This document shows, piece by piece, positions 56,431 to 64,000 of a stretch of 64,000 bases of DNA. The DNA is taken from positions 2,666,001-2,730,000 of the forward strand of contig OZ251223.1 in the NCBI GenBank assembly GCA_965240325.2, in the 5' to 3' direction. Position numbers and translations under genes: made by a program. Origin of the DNA: Rebecca billardiae RCC1528. Its lineage: Eukaryota; Haptophyta. The notes beneath the pieces are model-generated. The model had not been told where the DNA came from. It saw only the letters and a program-made list of their open reading frames with translations, and ran no database searches. Within the stretch, counting starts at the first letter, position 1, and every line of letters starts with the position of its first letter.

Positions 56431-59400
56431 ATGGAGCAAAGCTTGGCTGTTGTATCGATCGTCATCGCTCGAGCCCAGACGCCCGCCCATCCAGCGCTCC
56501 CCCCCGCCATGGATTTGCTCTTCCTGGGGGTGGGTGGCGGCGACTCCGCCCGCCGCGCACGCAAGTCGCGGCAAGATGAGCGGCGGGCGGCGATGGTTGC
56601 AAAGCTGGGGCTAGCTACGCCGCCACACCTCACGCCGACACGCGAGAGCCCAACGTCGTCCAGCGCGACGGATCCGGCACCGCGGCGCACGCCGGCGACG
56701 ATCGGCGTGCAGTGGCCTTCATCCGCACGGTTGCGAGAGAAGGGCACGGGCGGGGCGCACTCGCCAGCGCGCTCGCCGCGCACCGACGTACTCTTCTCTT
56801 CGACGGATCAGCCGCTTCCCGAGCCGACCTCGTCCCCCGAGCCCGTGGTGCACGCGGCCCCGGACAGCAGTGCGAACAACAGCCGGGAGAACGCGGCGCG
56901 TGCACACGGTGGCGTGGACCCCGCCGGGTCGCCGCAGCCTGCAGCGTCCTCGAGCCCGCGGAACCCGAGCGTGCATAGCAAAGGCGGCTCGCTGCCACTG
57001 GGCTCGCCGCCGCAGAAGCCGCCATCCAGCGCGCGCAGCGGCTCGCTGCCCTCCTCGGCGAGACGACGGCATCTGGCGGCCGCGGAGCCCCACGCCCTCT
57101 CGCCGCGGCACAGCGCGGCTGCGCACGCGCTCTTCTCCACGACGGATCAGCCGGCGGGCGCGCCGCCCGAGTCGACTGCCGCGCCGCCCGCGGACGTTGA
57201 GGACGCCAACCTCGACCACAGCGGCAGCCATGGCAGCTCGGGCAGTCTCGGCAGCCGCGCCAAGGCCGTGCCGGCCGAGATTGTGGTCGCAGCGCGCCAG
57301 CTGGCGGGCACTGGCCGATCGGAGACGGAGCTGCCGGCGCCGGGCGCTGGGCTGAGCCCGCGCAAGGCCGTCGGCAGCGACCGTGCCAAGCCGAGCTCGC
57401 AGCGGCACAGCGGGGGCCGCGCCACAACGGCACCAGCCCACGGCACCCCTGCGCTGGATATTCAGATTGGCAGCGGCAGCGACGCCGAGCCGGAGCCGGA
57501 GGAGAGCTCGACCGCTCGGCGCAAGCGCGACCTGAGCGCGAGCATGCAGCCGAAGCGTGACACGCGCCTCTCCACGGCGAGCGTGCACCAGCAGCCCTCC
57601 GAGCACGAGCCTCGGCGCTCGATGCCCACGCTGCAGCTGCCCGAGGAGGAGGCGGCGGCGCGCTCGACTCGGAGCAGCCTGCACGAGGAGCGCGTGGGCG
57701 GCTCCGCGCCGAGCTCGGCCGAGCTGCGGAAGCAGCGGCAGATGCGCTACTCGACGGCGAGCGTGCATCAGCCGCCGGAGGAGGACGAGCCTGCGCGCGG
57801 GCTCCCAGCGCTGCCGCTGCCCGGGGACGGCAAGGCGTCACGCATGAGCAGCCTGCGCGAGGAGCGAGGCCCCGGGGCGGCCGCGCTCAGATCGAGCGAG
57901 CGCCTGGGACGTGAGGCGAAGGCGGCGGCGGCGGCAGAGGAGGAGGAGGGCTCGACGGCCCGCAGGAGACGTGAGGTGGAGGAGGCGGACGACGAGGAGG
58001 AGGAGAGCTCCACCGCGAGGCGCGCGCGTGAGATCGAGGCGTTGGTGGCGGAGGTGCAGGCGGAGAAAAGCTCGACAGCGCGGCGCAAGCGCGACGCTGC
58101 GGCCGGCGCGGCGCGTCTGAGCGCGAGCATGCAGCCGAAGCGTGACACGCGCCTCTCCACGGCGAGCGTGCACCAGCAGCCCTCCGAGCACGAGCCCCGG
58201 CGCTCGATGCCCACGCTGCAGCTGCCCGAGGAGGAGGCGGCGGCGCGCTCGACTCGGAGCAGCCTGCACGAGGAGCGCGTGGGCGGCTCCGCGCCGAGCT
58301 CGGCCGAGCTGCGGAAGCAGCGGCAGATGCGCTACTCGACGGCGAGCGTGCATCAGCCGCCGGAGGAGGACGAGCCTGCGCGCGGGCTCCCCACGCTGCA
58401 GCTGCCCGGGGCGGCGGGGAAGAGCAGCTCGGCGGCGGTGGCGGCGGCGTCGTCTGCGCCGAACGCCAAGGGCTCCTCTGCGCCCAAGCCTGGCGCGCTC
58501 GAGCGCACGACCAGCACAGACCCTGACCGACTCGGCGGTGCGGCGGCCGCGCCAGCCGGTCGGACGGCAGCGCCGGTCTCTGCGCTCAGCCGCACGAGCG
58601 TGCGCACGCTGCAGGCGCGCGGCGGGATCGAGCTCGAGTTGACCTTCGCGCCGCCGACCAACGGCCAGCCGGCCGAGGTGGCCGTGCTCATCTTCGACCC
58701 CGAGCCCTCGCTCTTTGGGCTGGCAGCCATGCACGTGTTTGCGATGGCGCAGCGGCAGGGCGGGCTGTGGCGCCGCGCGCTGCTCGTCGGCGTGGCGCGC
58801 AAGCTGCGGCCGGGCGAGAGCAGGGCCGAGGCGCGCGAGCGCGACTTCGTGCCCCCACGGATGGTGCTCTCCGAGATGAACGCCTCCTTCCGCCCGAACC
58901 CCTTCCTCTCCTCCGTCCTCCACGACGTGCTGCCCGCCGTCGACGCGCTGATGGCGCCGCACGCGCGCGGCGTGCGCGAGCGGCGCGCGCTCGTCGCCGA
59001 CGGGCTCGCGACGCTGCTGGGCGTGCAGCTGCTCACCGCCCACCCCGAGCTGATCGGCCACTTCGTCCTGGGCTCGCCCCCGCTCCCCGAGCACGAGCAC
59101 ATCTTCCAGAACGAGTCGCACGCCGCCGTGCACTACGCGCCGCACGCGGCGGGTGTATCTGTGCTACTGCTGCTGGGCGAGCTCGATCGGAGGGCCAACT
59201 TGCACGAGCACGCGGCGCGCCTCGCGGGCGTGCTGCACGGGCGCGGCGTGGGCGCGCGGGTGCCGCTCGTCGTCGCCGGGGAGGACGCGGCGTCGCTGCC
59301 GCCCTCGATCGTGAGCCGCGGCCTCGGCTGGCTGCTCGCCTCGCTCGACGCGTCGGGCGCCGTCGATGAGCAGAGTGACGACGAGCCAGAGCGTGCGCCT

Positions 59401-60576
59401 CTGCGCCCGGCGGCGGCGCAGCCGCGTGCTGCTGCTGCTGCTGCTGGCGGTGGTGGCGGCGGCGGTGGTGGTGCTGGTGGTGCTGGTGCTGGTGCTGTGG
59501 CTGCTGCTGCTGCTGCGCCGAGGCCGTCCAAGCCACCCCCTTCCAAGCCGCCGGCGGCCGCTGCGCCGCCGCCGCAAAAGCTGCCGCCTTCCACAACGCC
59601 GCCGGTGGCCGCTGCGCCGCCGCCGCAAAAGCTGCCGCCTTCCACAACGCCGCCGGTGGCCGCTGCGCCGCCGCCGCGCAAGCCGCTGCCGTCAAAAGCG
59701 CCGCCGGCAGCGACTACGCCGCCGCCGCGGCCAAAGCCGCCACCAGATTTCAGCAAGCCGCCGCCAGCCACCGCCGCGCTGTCACGCAAAGCATCCCTGT
59801 CCACCAAGCCGACGGCTACTTCGGCCGCGCCTGTGCCCGCTAAGCCCAAGCTGGTGGCAGCGAGCACCGCAGCCGCGCCTGCTCCGGCTGCGTCGCACTT
59901 TGTGCCCAAGGCCCCGCCACCAGTGCCCGGCGGGCGCGTCGCGGCGCTCCGCGCAGGTTACGAGGGCGGCACGATCGGCGGCGGCGGCGCACACCCAACC
60001 GCCAGCACGACCGACCAGGCGACGGGGATGAAGCGCGCCTCGATCGGTGGCAAGACCGCGCCCACTGAGGGGAAGCGAGGCTCGGTCGGCGGCAAGCCCC
60101 CCGCTGCAGCGCCGGCCGCGGTGCTGAGCAGTGGCACCATCGGTGGCAAGTTCGGGTACAGCGAGGCCGACAGGCCGCGAGCGGCCGCGCCGCCGCCGCC
60201 TGCCGCCGCCAAGAAGCCATCCCCCGCCGCTACGCCTCCGGGCAAGCTCAGCGTACCGCAGGCTGCCGACCGCAAGCCGCGTGAGGGACGGCCCCTGTAC
60301 GCGACGCCGGACAAGAGCCAGCTGCGCCGCGCCAAGCCGGCGGCGCACGCCCCTGCGCACTACGCTGGGGAAGACGACGCGGCTGCGCGCATACAGGCGC
60401 AGGCGCGCGCCAATCGCGCGCGCCGCCTACTCGCCGAGGAGCACGCCGGGGCGGCGATCCAGTCGCAGTACCGCACGGCGCTCTTCCGTCGGATGTTCTT
60501 GCGGACAAAGGAGCAGTACGGCCTCGAATACGTCAGCATAGGCCCGGGCGGTCCCGGCACAGCGGCCGTGTATTGA
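56431..60576 (+). CDS. Disordered protein with inactive alpha/beta-hydrolase (esterase-like) domain and IQ motifs
   Basis: Single exon, 1,381 residues from the ATG at 56431; the ATG at 56509 (context gccATGG) gives a likelier start at MDLLFLGVGGG. About 700 residues are disordered Ser/Ala/Pro/Glu-rich sequence, including a duplicated segment (57532-57824 and 58117-58409). Then comes a fold like the Fes/IroE-type putative esterases: a first strand (LELTFAP), DFVPPRM, NPFLSSVLHDVLPAVDAL, RRALVADGLATLLGVQLL and HPELIGHFVLGSPPL. Where active relatives have the nucleophile elbow GHSLGG this protein reads ADGLAT. The final His position reads GEDAAS. So the catalytic triad appears lost. A Pro/Ala/Lys-rich tail with 51-bp exact repeats (59557-59675) and two IQ-like motifs (AARIQAQARANRARR, AAIQSQYRTALFRR) ends the protein; IQ motifs bind calmodulin. 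Probably a scaffold. Confidence 0.7.
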   Translation: MEQSLAVVSIVIARAQTPAHPALPPAMDLLFLGVGGGDSARRARKSRQDERRAAMVAKLGLATPPHLTPTRESPTSSSATDPAPRRTPATIGVQWPSSARLREKGTGGAHSPARSPRTDVLFSSTDQPLPEPTSSPEPVVHAAPDSSANNSRENAARAHGGVDPAGSPQPAASSSPRNPSVHSKGGSLPLGSPPQKPPSSARSGSLPSSARRRHLAAAEPHALSPRHSAAAHALFSTTDQPAGAPPESTAAPPADVEDANLDHSGSHGSSGSLGSRAKAVPAEIVVAARQLAGTGRSETELPAPGAGLSPRKAVGSDRAKPSSQRHSGGRATTAPAHGTPALDIQIGSGSDAEPEPEESSTARRKRDLSASMQPKRDTRLSTASVHQQPSEHEPRRSMPTLQLPEEEAAARSTRSSLHEERVGGSAPSSAELRKQRQMRYSTASVHQPPEEDEPARGLPALPLPGDGKASRMSSLREERGPGAAALRSSERLGREAKAAAAAEEEEGSTARRRREVEEADDEEEESSTARRAREIEALVAEVQAEKSSTARRKRDAAAGAARLSASMQPKRDTRLSTASVHQQPSEHEPRRSMPTLQLPEEEAAARSTRSSLHEERVGGSAPSSAELRKQRQMRYSTASVHQPPEEDEPARGLPTLQLPGAAGKSSSAAVAAASSAPNAKGSSAPKPGALERTTSTDPDRLGGAAAAPAGRTAAPVSALSRTSVRTLQARGGIELELTFAPPTNGQPAEVAVLIFDPEPSLFGLAAMHVFAMAQRQGGLWRRALLVGVARKLRPGESRAEARERDFVPPRMVLSEMNASFRPNPFLSSVLHDVLPAVDALMAPHARGVRERRALVADGLATLLGVQLLTAHPELIGHFVLGSPPLPEHEHIFQNESHAAVHYAPHAAGVSVLLLLGELDRRANLHEHAARLAGVLHGRGVGARVPLVVAGEDAASLPPSIVSRGLGWLLASLDASGAVDEQSDDEPERAPLRPAAAQPRAAAAAAGGGGGGGGGAGGAGAGAVAAAAAAPRPSKPPPSKPPAAAAPPPQKLPPSTTPPVAAAPPPQKLPPSTTPPVAAAPPPRKPLPSKAPPAATTPPPRPKPPPDFSKPPPATAALSRKASLSTKPTATSAAPVPAKPKLVAASTAAAPAPAASHFVPKAPPPVPGGRVAALRAGYEGGTIGGGGAHPTASTTDQATGMKRASIGGKTAPTEGKRGSVGGKPPAAAPAAVLSSGTIGGKFGYSEADRPRAAAPPPPAAAKKPSPAATPPGKLSVPQAADRKPREGRPLYATPDKSQLRRAKPAAHAPAHYAGEDDAAARIQAQARANRARRLLAEEHAGAAIQSQYRTALFRRMFLRTKEQYGLEYVSIGPGGPGTAAVY
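57532..58409 (+). repeat. Near-identical in-frame duplication inside the exon
   Basis: 57532-57824 recurs at 58117-58409 (offset 585 bp, a multiple of three). Over the first 274 bp I find a single difference (T/C at 57612 versus 58197). It duplicates the STASVHQQPSEHEPRRSMPT and RYSTASVHQPPEEDEPARGL blocks. Confidence 0.85.
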
Positions 60577-61237
60577 ATGCGCGTATAACTAGGTTACCGT
60601 CTTAGGCCCAAGCATCAGTAGTAGGCTTAAGTAGGGTCGATCACGTTAGCTATAGCAGTACTGCTATATAGCAGTCTATCTGATGCTACTCGGCACCGCA
60701 GTGCTGTGACTCTGGCTCTGCAGACGCACTGCTAGACAGCTAGTCGCTGATTGACGTGCTAGACGGGCCATATGTGTTCCGTTCCGGCAGGCGTTCGGTC
60801 CGAGCGGTCCGAGCCGAGGCCAGTTCGCCGCAGCATTAGAGACGAGCAGTACTTATTAAGCTATGGCCCTGCTGTAAATCAAATTAGTCGTCCGAAATAA
60901 GTTACGATGACATGTTTTTATTTATGATTTTCTAGCAGGCGCCTGGCGGCATTTAGTTTTTCTCGGAGCGGCGTCACTCGTCAGCGGTCAGGCCGAGGGG
61001 ACAGGGTTCCGTCGTCTGAGCCGTCAGGCCGGTCAGGCCGTCAGGGCAGAGGCTGCTCGGCACTCAGTGACACATAAATGTCACATAATTTACGGGCATG
61101 TGACGATTGACGAGCAAATACATCATTGCCGAATTACGAATCATATGTCTGCTGCCATAGATAATTTAAAACGACTGGGAATTACAATGACTTGATGATT
61201 TAAATCGCGCGCGCGCGTTGACGCGAATAATAATAAG

Positions 61238-61336
<99 letters not shown>

Positions 61337-61640
61337 CATCAATATGAACCGCGCGTTACCTAACGGAAAGAACCATCAGTGCCAATACCAGCGCATATCG
61401 CGAATCTTAATCTACTACAACTCACTCATCGATTATATATCGGTTAGCTTACGACGCAGTATCCTGTGCTGACCGTATCCGACGAGACCGAGTCCGCGAC
61501 GACATCGAATATCGGCGATCCCGGAACTCAATATTACCGACTGAATTTAAATTACGATAACTGATTATTACCGTAATAATAAGTTAATACGGTTACGTAC
61601 TACGGATATATGCGACGACGATACAGTACGTGCGCGGCAA
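60577..61640. repeat. AT-rich intergenic gap with a long TA microsatellite
   Basis: Contains a pure TA run at 61239-61332 (about 47 units), preceded by a (GC)n run at 61206-61218. No coding signal; many stops in every frame. Confidence 0.7.
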
Positions 61641-62897
61641 TTAAAAGCTTGGCGACGTTGGCATTGCCAGGAGGCGGCGGATTCCAGGACCAGAGGCGGG
61701 ATGCAGCATCAGCATGATGTCGTCCGCCTCCGATGACGGCTCCGTGACCTCGCCCACGCGAGATGCTGCCGGCGCCGAGCGTCCGTCCTCCGACCCTGCT
61801 GCTGCGGGAGTGGCTGACATCGTCTCATTTGTTGCCATGGTGGCCTGGTCGGGCTCGCCGAGCGCGGCGGCATGGTCCCCGCTGCCACCACCATTCTCCA
61901 CGCCCGCAGCTGGCTGTCCAGCTCGGTTTGCGTCGGGCTGCGGATCGGACGTCCTCACGCGGTAGATGGCGCTGGGCGTCGCCTGCGGGTTGGCCTGCTG
62001 CATCCGCCACACCTCGTTCGCGCTGAAGAAGCCGGCATTCGAGGGCGGCGCGGGCGCGCCTGGCGCTCCCGACAAGGGTGCTGCGGAGCCGGCGGCGGGC
62101 GGGCCCACGCGCCCAAGCCGGGGCGGCAGCGCAGCGTAGAGTGCGCCCAAGGAGATGCGCGCCTCAGCATCCGTGGAGCCCTCCGTGAAGATGTGGCCTC
62201 GCGAGCTCATGCGGCCAAGCTGCTGCCGGGCCGCCCACAGCTCCGCAATCGTCTGCCGATCACTGTCGGACAGAGCCAGGCTCCCCATGCCGCGAAGGTC
62301 CGTGACAAACTCGGCATCATCCTCGGCCGCGGCAAGGCTGTCCACAGGAGAGCACGGCGGCCGAGCCAGGCACTCCTCGCGCTCGCGCTGCTCTTCGCGC
62401 GCGTGCTCGGCCTCGAGCTCGCGGCTCTCCTCCGGGAAGAGGAGCTTGATTGCCGTCCACATCGCTGCGTTGACGACTGGCTCGCCCGACGTGCGTGGGA
62501 GCTCACAGCGACAGAGCGGGCAGTGCATGCCGCAGCGGCGCGCCGAACGAGCCATGCACAGCGCGCAAAAGTTGTGGCCGCAGCTTGTTGTTGTTGGCTT
62601 CACGCACACCTCCATGCACACGCCGCAGGTAAACTCGGCGCGTAACTTTGAGAGGATCAGCATGCGCCCGGGGCTCGCCGCCTTCGCTGACGAAGCCGGC
62701 GGCAGTCGGTTTGTGTGCGCGCTGGGTGTGAGCACGGGCGGAAGGCTCAGTCCAGCTTTTGGCGGCTCAGCCTCACGCGGTACGAAGTGGGGGTCCTCGC
62801 GCTCGATTTGCTCCGCCATATGTGCCATGTCCCAGCCGGCCCGCTCCGCGAGGGCCTGGAACGTCGGCGTACCGGGGGCGCCGCCCGTCAGCGTCAT
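61641..62897 (-). CDS. RING-finger protein, probable E3 ubiquitin ligase
   Basis: Single exon on the minus strand, 418 residues from the ATG at 62897. The frame stays open upstream to an ATG at 63092, but that part looks non-coding and comes within 26 bp of the next start codon, so the shorter form is preferred. A C3HC4 RING lies at about 91-130: CGVC, CGHNFCALC and CPLC, with the zinc ligands in canonical order. RING proteins recruit E2 enzymes and transfer ubiquitin. A charged helix after the RING (EESRELEAEHAREEQREREE) could form a coiled coil. The C-terminal half is disordered Ala/Pro/Ser-rich. No further domain recognised, so the target is unknown. Divergent from the ABC1 kinase gene. 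Confidence 0.8.
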   Translation of the reverse strand: MTLTGGAPGTPTFQALAERAGWDMAHMAEQIEREDPHFVPREAEPPKAGLSLPPVLTPSAHTNRLPPASSAKAASPGRMLILSKLRAEFTCGVCMEVCVKPTTTSCGHNFCALCMARSARRCGMHCPLCRCELPRTSGEPVVNAAMWTAIKLLFPEESRELEAEHAREEQREREECLARPPCSPVDSLAAAEDDAEFVTDLRGMGSLALSDSDRQTIAELWAARQQLGRMSSRGHIFTEGSTDAEARISLGALYAALPPRLGRVGPPAAGSAAPLSGAPGAPAPPSNAGFFSANEVWRMQQANPQATPSAIYRVRTSDPQPDANRAGQPAAGVENGGGSGDHAAALGEPDQATMATNETMSATPAAAGSEDGRSAPAASRVGEVTEPSSEADDIMLMLHPASGPGIRRLLAMPTSPSF

Positions 62898-63118
62898 CGT
62901 CAAGACGTCGACGACCGGCTCGGTGGTGCAGAGCCGCAGGGGAGAGCAATCTGAGGAGAGTTCATGCGCGCAGCCGTTTCGAGAGTCCGGGCGACGAGCG
63001 CGCGCGACAAGCCAACTGACGCTCGGCTTTCGCAACCATTGCTCTCCACACCTCCGGCTCCCGATCGAGAGACCCAGCCTGCAAAGAATCATCAGGGTCC
63101 AACTTCGAGAATCGCGCG
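62898..63118. promoter_or_regulatory. Bidirectional region (RING gene / ABC1 kinase)
   Basis: 221 bp between the preferred start codons of two divergent genes. Confidence 0.4.
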
Positions 63119-64000
63119 ATGGCGTCGCTGTCGCGGCTGACGCGAGCTGCCCTCGGGACGACAGCCGGGGTGGCTGGCGTCGCCTTCGTCGCGTACGAGC
63201 AGGATGAGGGCGTTCGGCGTTCGATGATCTTTTGGAGCCGCGTGCTGCCGATCTACGCGCACTACCGCTGGCTCCAGTACGTGGAGCTGCCGGCGCGAGG
63301 GATCGACAACTCGAGCGATGAGTGCATGCGCGCGTATGACGTGCTTCACGAGCGGTACGCGCCAATCGTCGAGCGCTCGGCGCTCGAGCTCCGGGGCTTC
63401 TACCTTAAAGCGGCGCAGCTCGTGTCCACGCGCGACGACTTTGTGCCACCCGCGTACCTCGTGTGGTGCAAGCGCATGCAAGCGGAAGTGCCCACCCCTT
63501 TCCGCCCTGGCGAGGGCCGCCGGATCGTCGAGAAGGCGCTCGGCGGTGCGGAGGAGTTCGCGCGCACCTTTGCGCACTGGGAGGAGCAGCCGTGCGGCTC
63601 GGCGTCCATCGGCGTGGTGCACCGTGCCCGGCTGGCGGGAGACGGGCGCGAGGTGGCGGTGAAGGTAATGATGCCAGGCATTGAGTCCAAGTTCCGCTCC
63701 GACCTGGGCACGATCCGCCGCTTCTGCGCGCTCGCGATGCCGCAGCACGTCTCTGGGCTCGACGAGATCGATGCACAGTTCTTCACCGAGTTTGACTACA
63801 CGCTCGAGGCGCGCTCGATGGAGACGATCCACGACAACCTCGCGCGCACCCGCTGGACGAAGAAGGTGGTCGTGCCGAGGCCTGTCCCCGAGCTGTGCTC
63901 GCAGCACGTGCTCGTGATGGAGTACCTGCCGGGCGTCAAGCTGGACGACGGGCTGCGCGCGCAGTGGAGCCGGGTCGCCGAGCGTCGCGGCGTCTCGCTC
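63119..64000 (+). CDS. ABC1/ADCK atypical kinase (UbiB family), 3' partial
   Basis: Open from the ATG at 63119 to the window edge, 294 residues, no intron seen. ABC1 (ADCK/COQ8/ABC1K) proteins are atypical kinase/ATPases of mitochondria and plastids linked to ubiquinone and prenyl-lipid metabolism. Seen: an N-terminal hydrophobic stretch (ALGTTAGVAGVAFVAYE), the family helix ERSALELRGFYLKAAQLVST, DDFVPPAYL, the Gly-loop replacement CGSASIGVVHRARL, VAVKVMMPGIE with the invariant Lys, QFFTEFDYTLEARSM and LVMEYLPGVKLDD. The diagnostic KxGQ reads KAAQ here (Lys97-Gln100); the usual Gly is Ala. The catalytic DxD-type region is beyond the window. An organelle presequence is plausible. Confidence 0.9.
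   Translation, partial: MASLSRLTRAALGTTAGVAGVAFVAYEQDEGVRRSMIFWSRVLPIYAHYRWLQYVELPARGIDNSSDECMRAYDVLHERYAPIVERSALELRGFYLKAAQLVSTRDDFVPPAYLVWCKRMQAEVPTPFRPGEGRRIVEKALGGAEEFARTFAHWEEQPCGSASIGVVHRARLAGDGREVAVKVMMPGIESKFRSDLGTIRRFCALAMPQHVSGLDEIDAQFFTEFDYTLEARSMETIHDNLARTRWTKKVVVPRPVPELCSQHVLVMEYLPGVKLDDGLRAQWSRVAERRGVSL

Noticed and set aside
62898-63092. N-terminal extension of the RING protein to an ATG at 63092
   Set aside because: It would leave 26 bp to the divergent start codon, and the sequence looks non-coding.

Overview
The window is nuclear DNA from a GC-rich, compact, unicellular flagellated eukaryote, most likely a microalga. The evidence is intron-containing protein genes, a radial-spoke gene (RSPH9), an HCF101-type Fe-S scaffold, a HemW, a Golgi CASP protein and Pro-Ser-rich (hydroxyproline-glycoprotein-like) sequence. 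I lean towards a haptophyte-like alga, but the sequence alone does not fix the phylum. Coding DNA is very GC-rich. It is separated by AT-richer gaps with TA, TC and GA microsatellites. I can place 20 introns, 91-294 nt long. All start with GT, 14 of them with GTGCG, and many end in GCGCAG without a pyrimidine tract.

Layout. 0-17 kb: the 3' part of a large REJ/GPS/EF-hand membrane protein, a small tail-anchored unknown, a Patched/Dispatched-like RND protein carrying a ShKT domain, a small conserved nuclear-type protein, and a class V aminotransferase homologue that lacks its PLP lysine. 17.8-19.4 kb: the cytosolic Fe-S targeting factor CIAO2B and RSPH9, divergent with 97 bp between start codons. 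20.4-29.9 kb: two inverted copies of a 1.6-1.7 kb non-coding element flank four genes (two cysteine-rich secretory or membrane proteins, dUTPase, an SLC25 carrier). 30.9-35.0 kb: a four-RRM RNA-binding protein. 36.6-40.8 kb: HemW, the diphthamide factor DPH7 and a small membrane protein. 40.8-44.4 kb: a gene-poor gap with copies of a roughly 200-bp dispersed repeat. 44.4-48.6 kb: HCF101-like P-loop scaffold and 3-ketoacyl-CoA reductase. 49.4-60.6 kb: a three-module cysteine-rich/proline-rich surface protein, Golgi CASP, and a disordered protein with a dead esterase fold and IQ motifs. 61.6-64 kb: a RING protein and the 5' part of an ABC1 kinase.

Fourteen of the 22 genes form seven divergent pairs with 97-471 bp between start codons, so shared bidirectional promoters appear to be the rule. 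Most genes are housekeeping. The most novel content is the 1,340-aa surface protein with three copies of an unrecognised Cys module, the divergent pair of small Cys-rich genes, the two active-site-less enzyme folds, the ShKT insertion in an RND protein, and the paired inverted elements.
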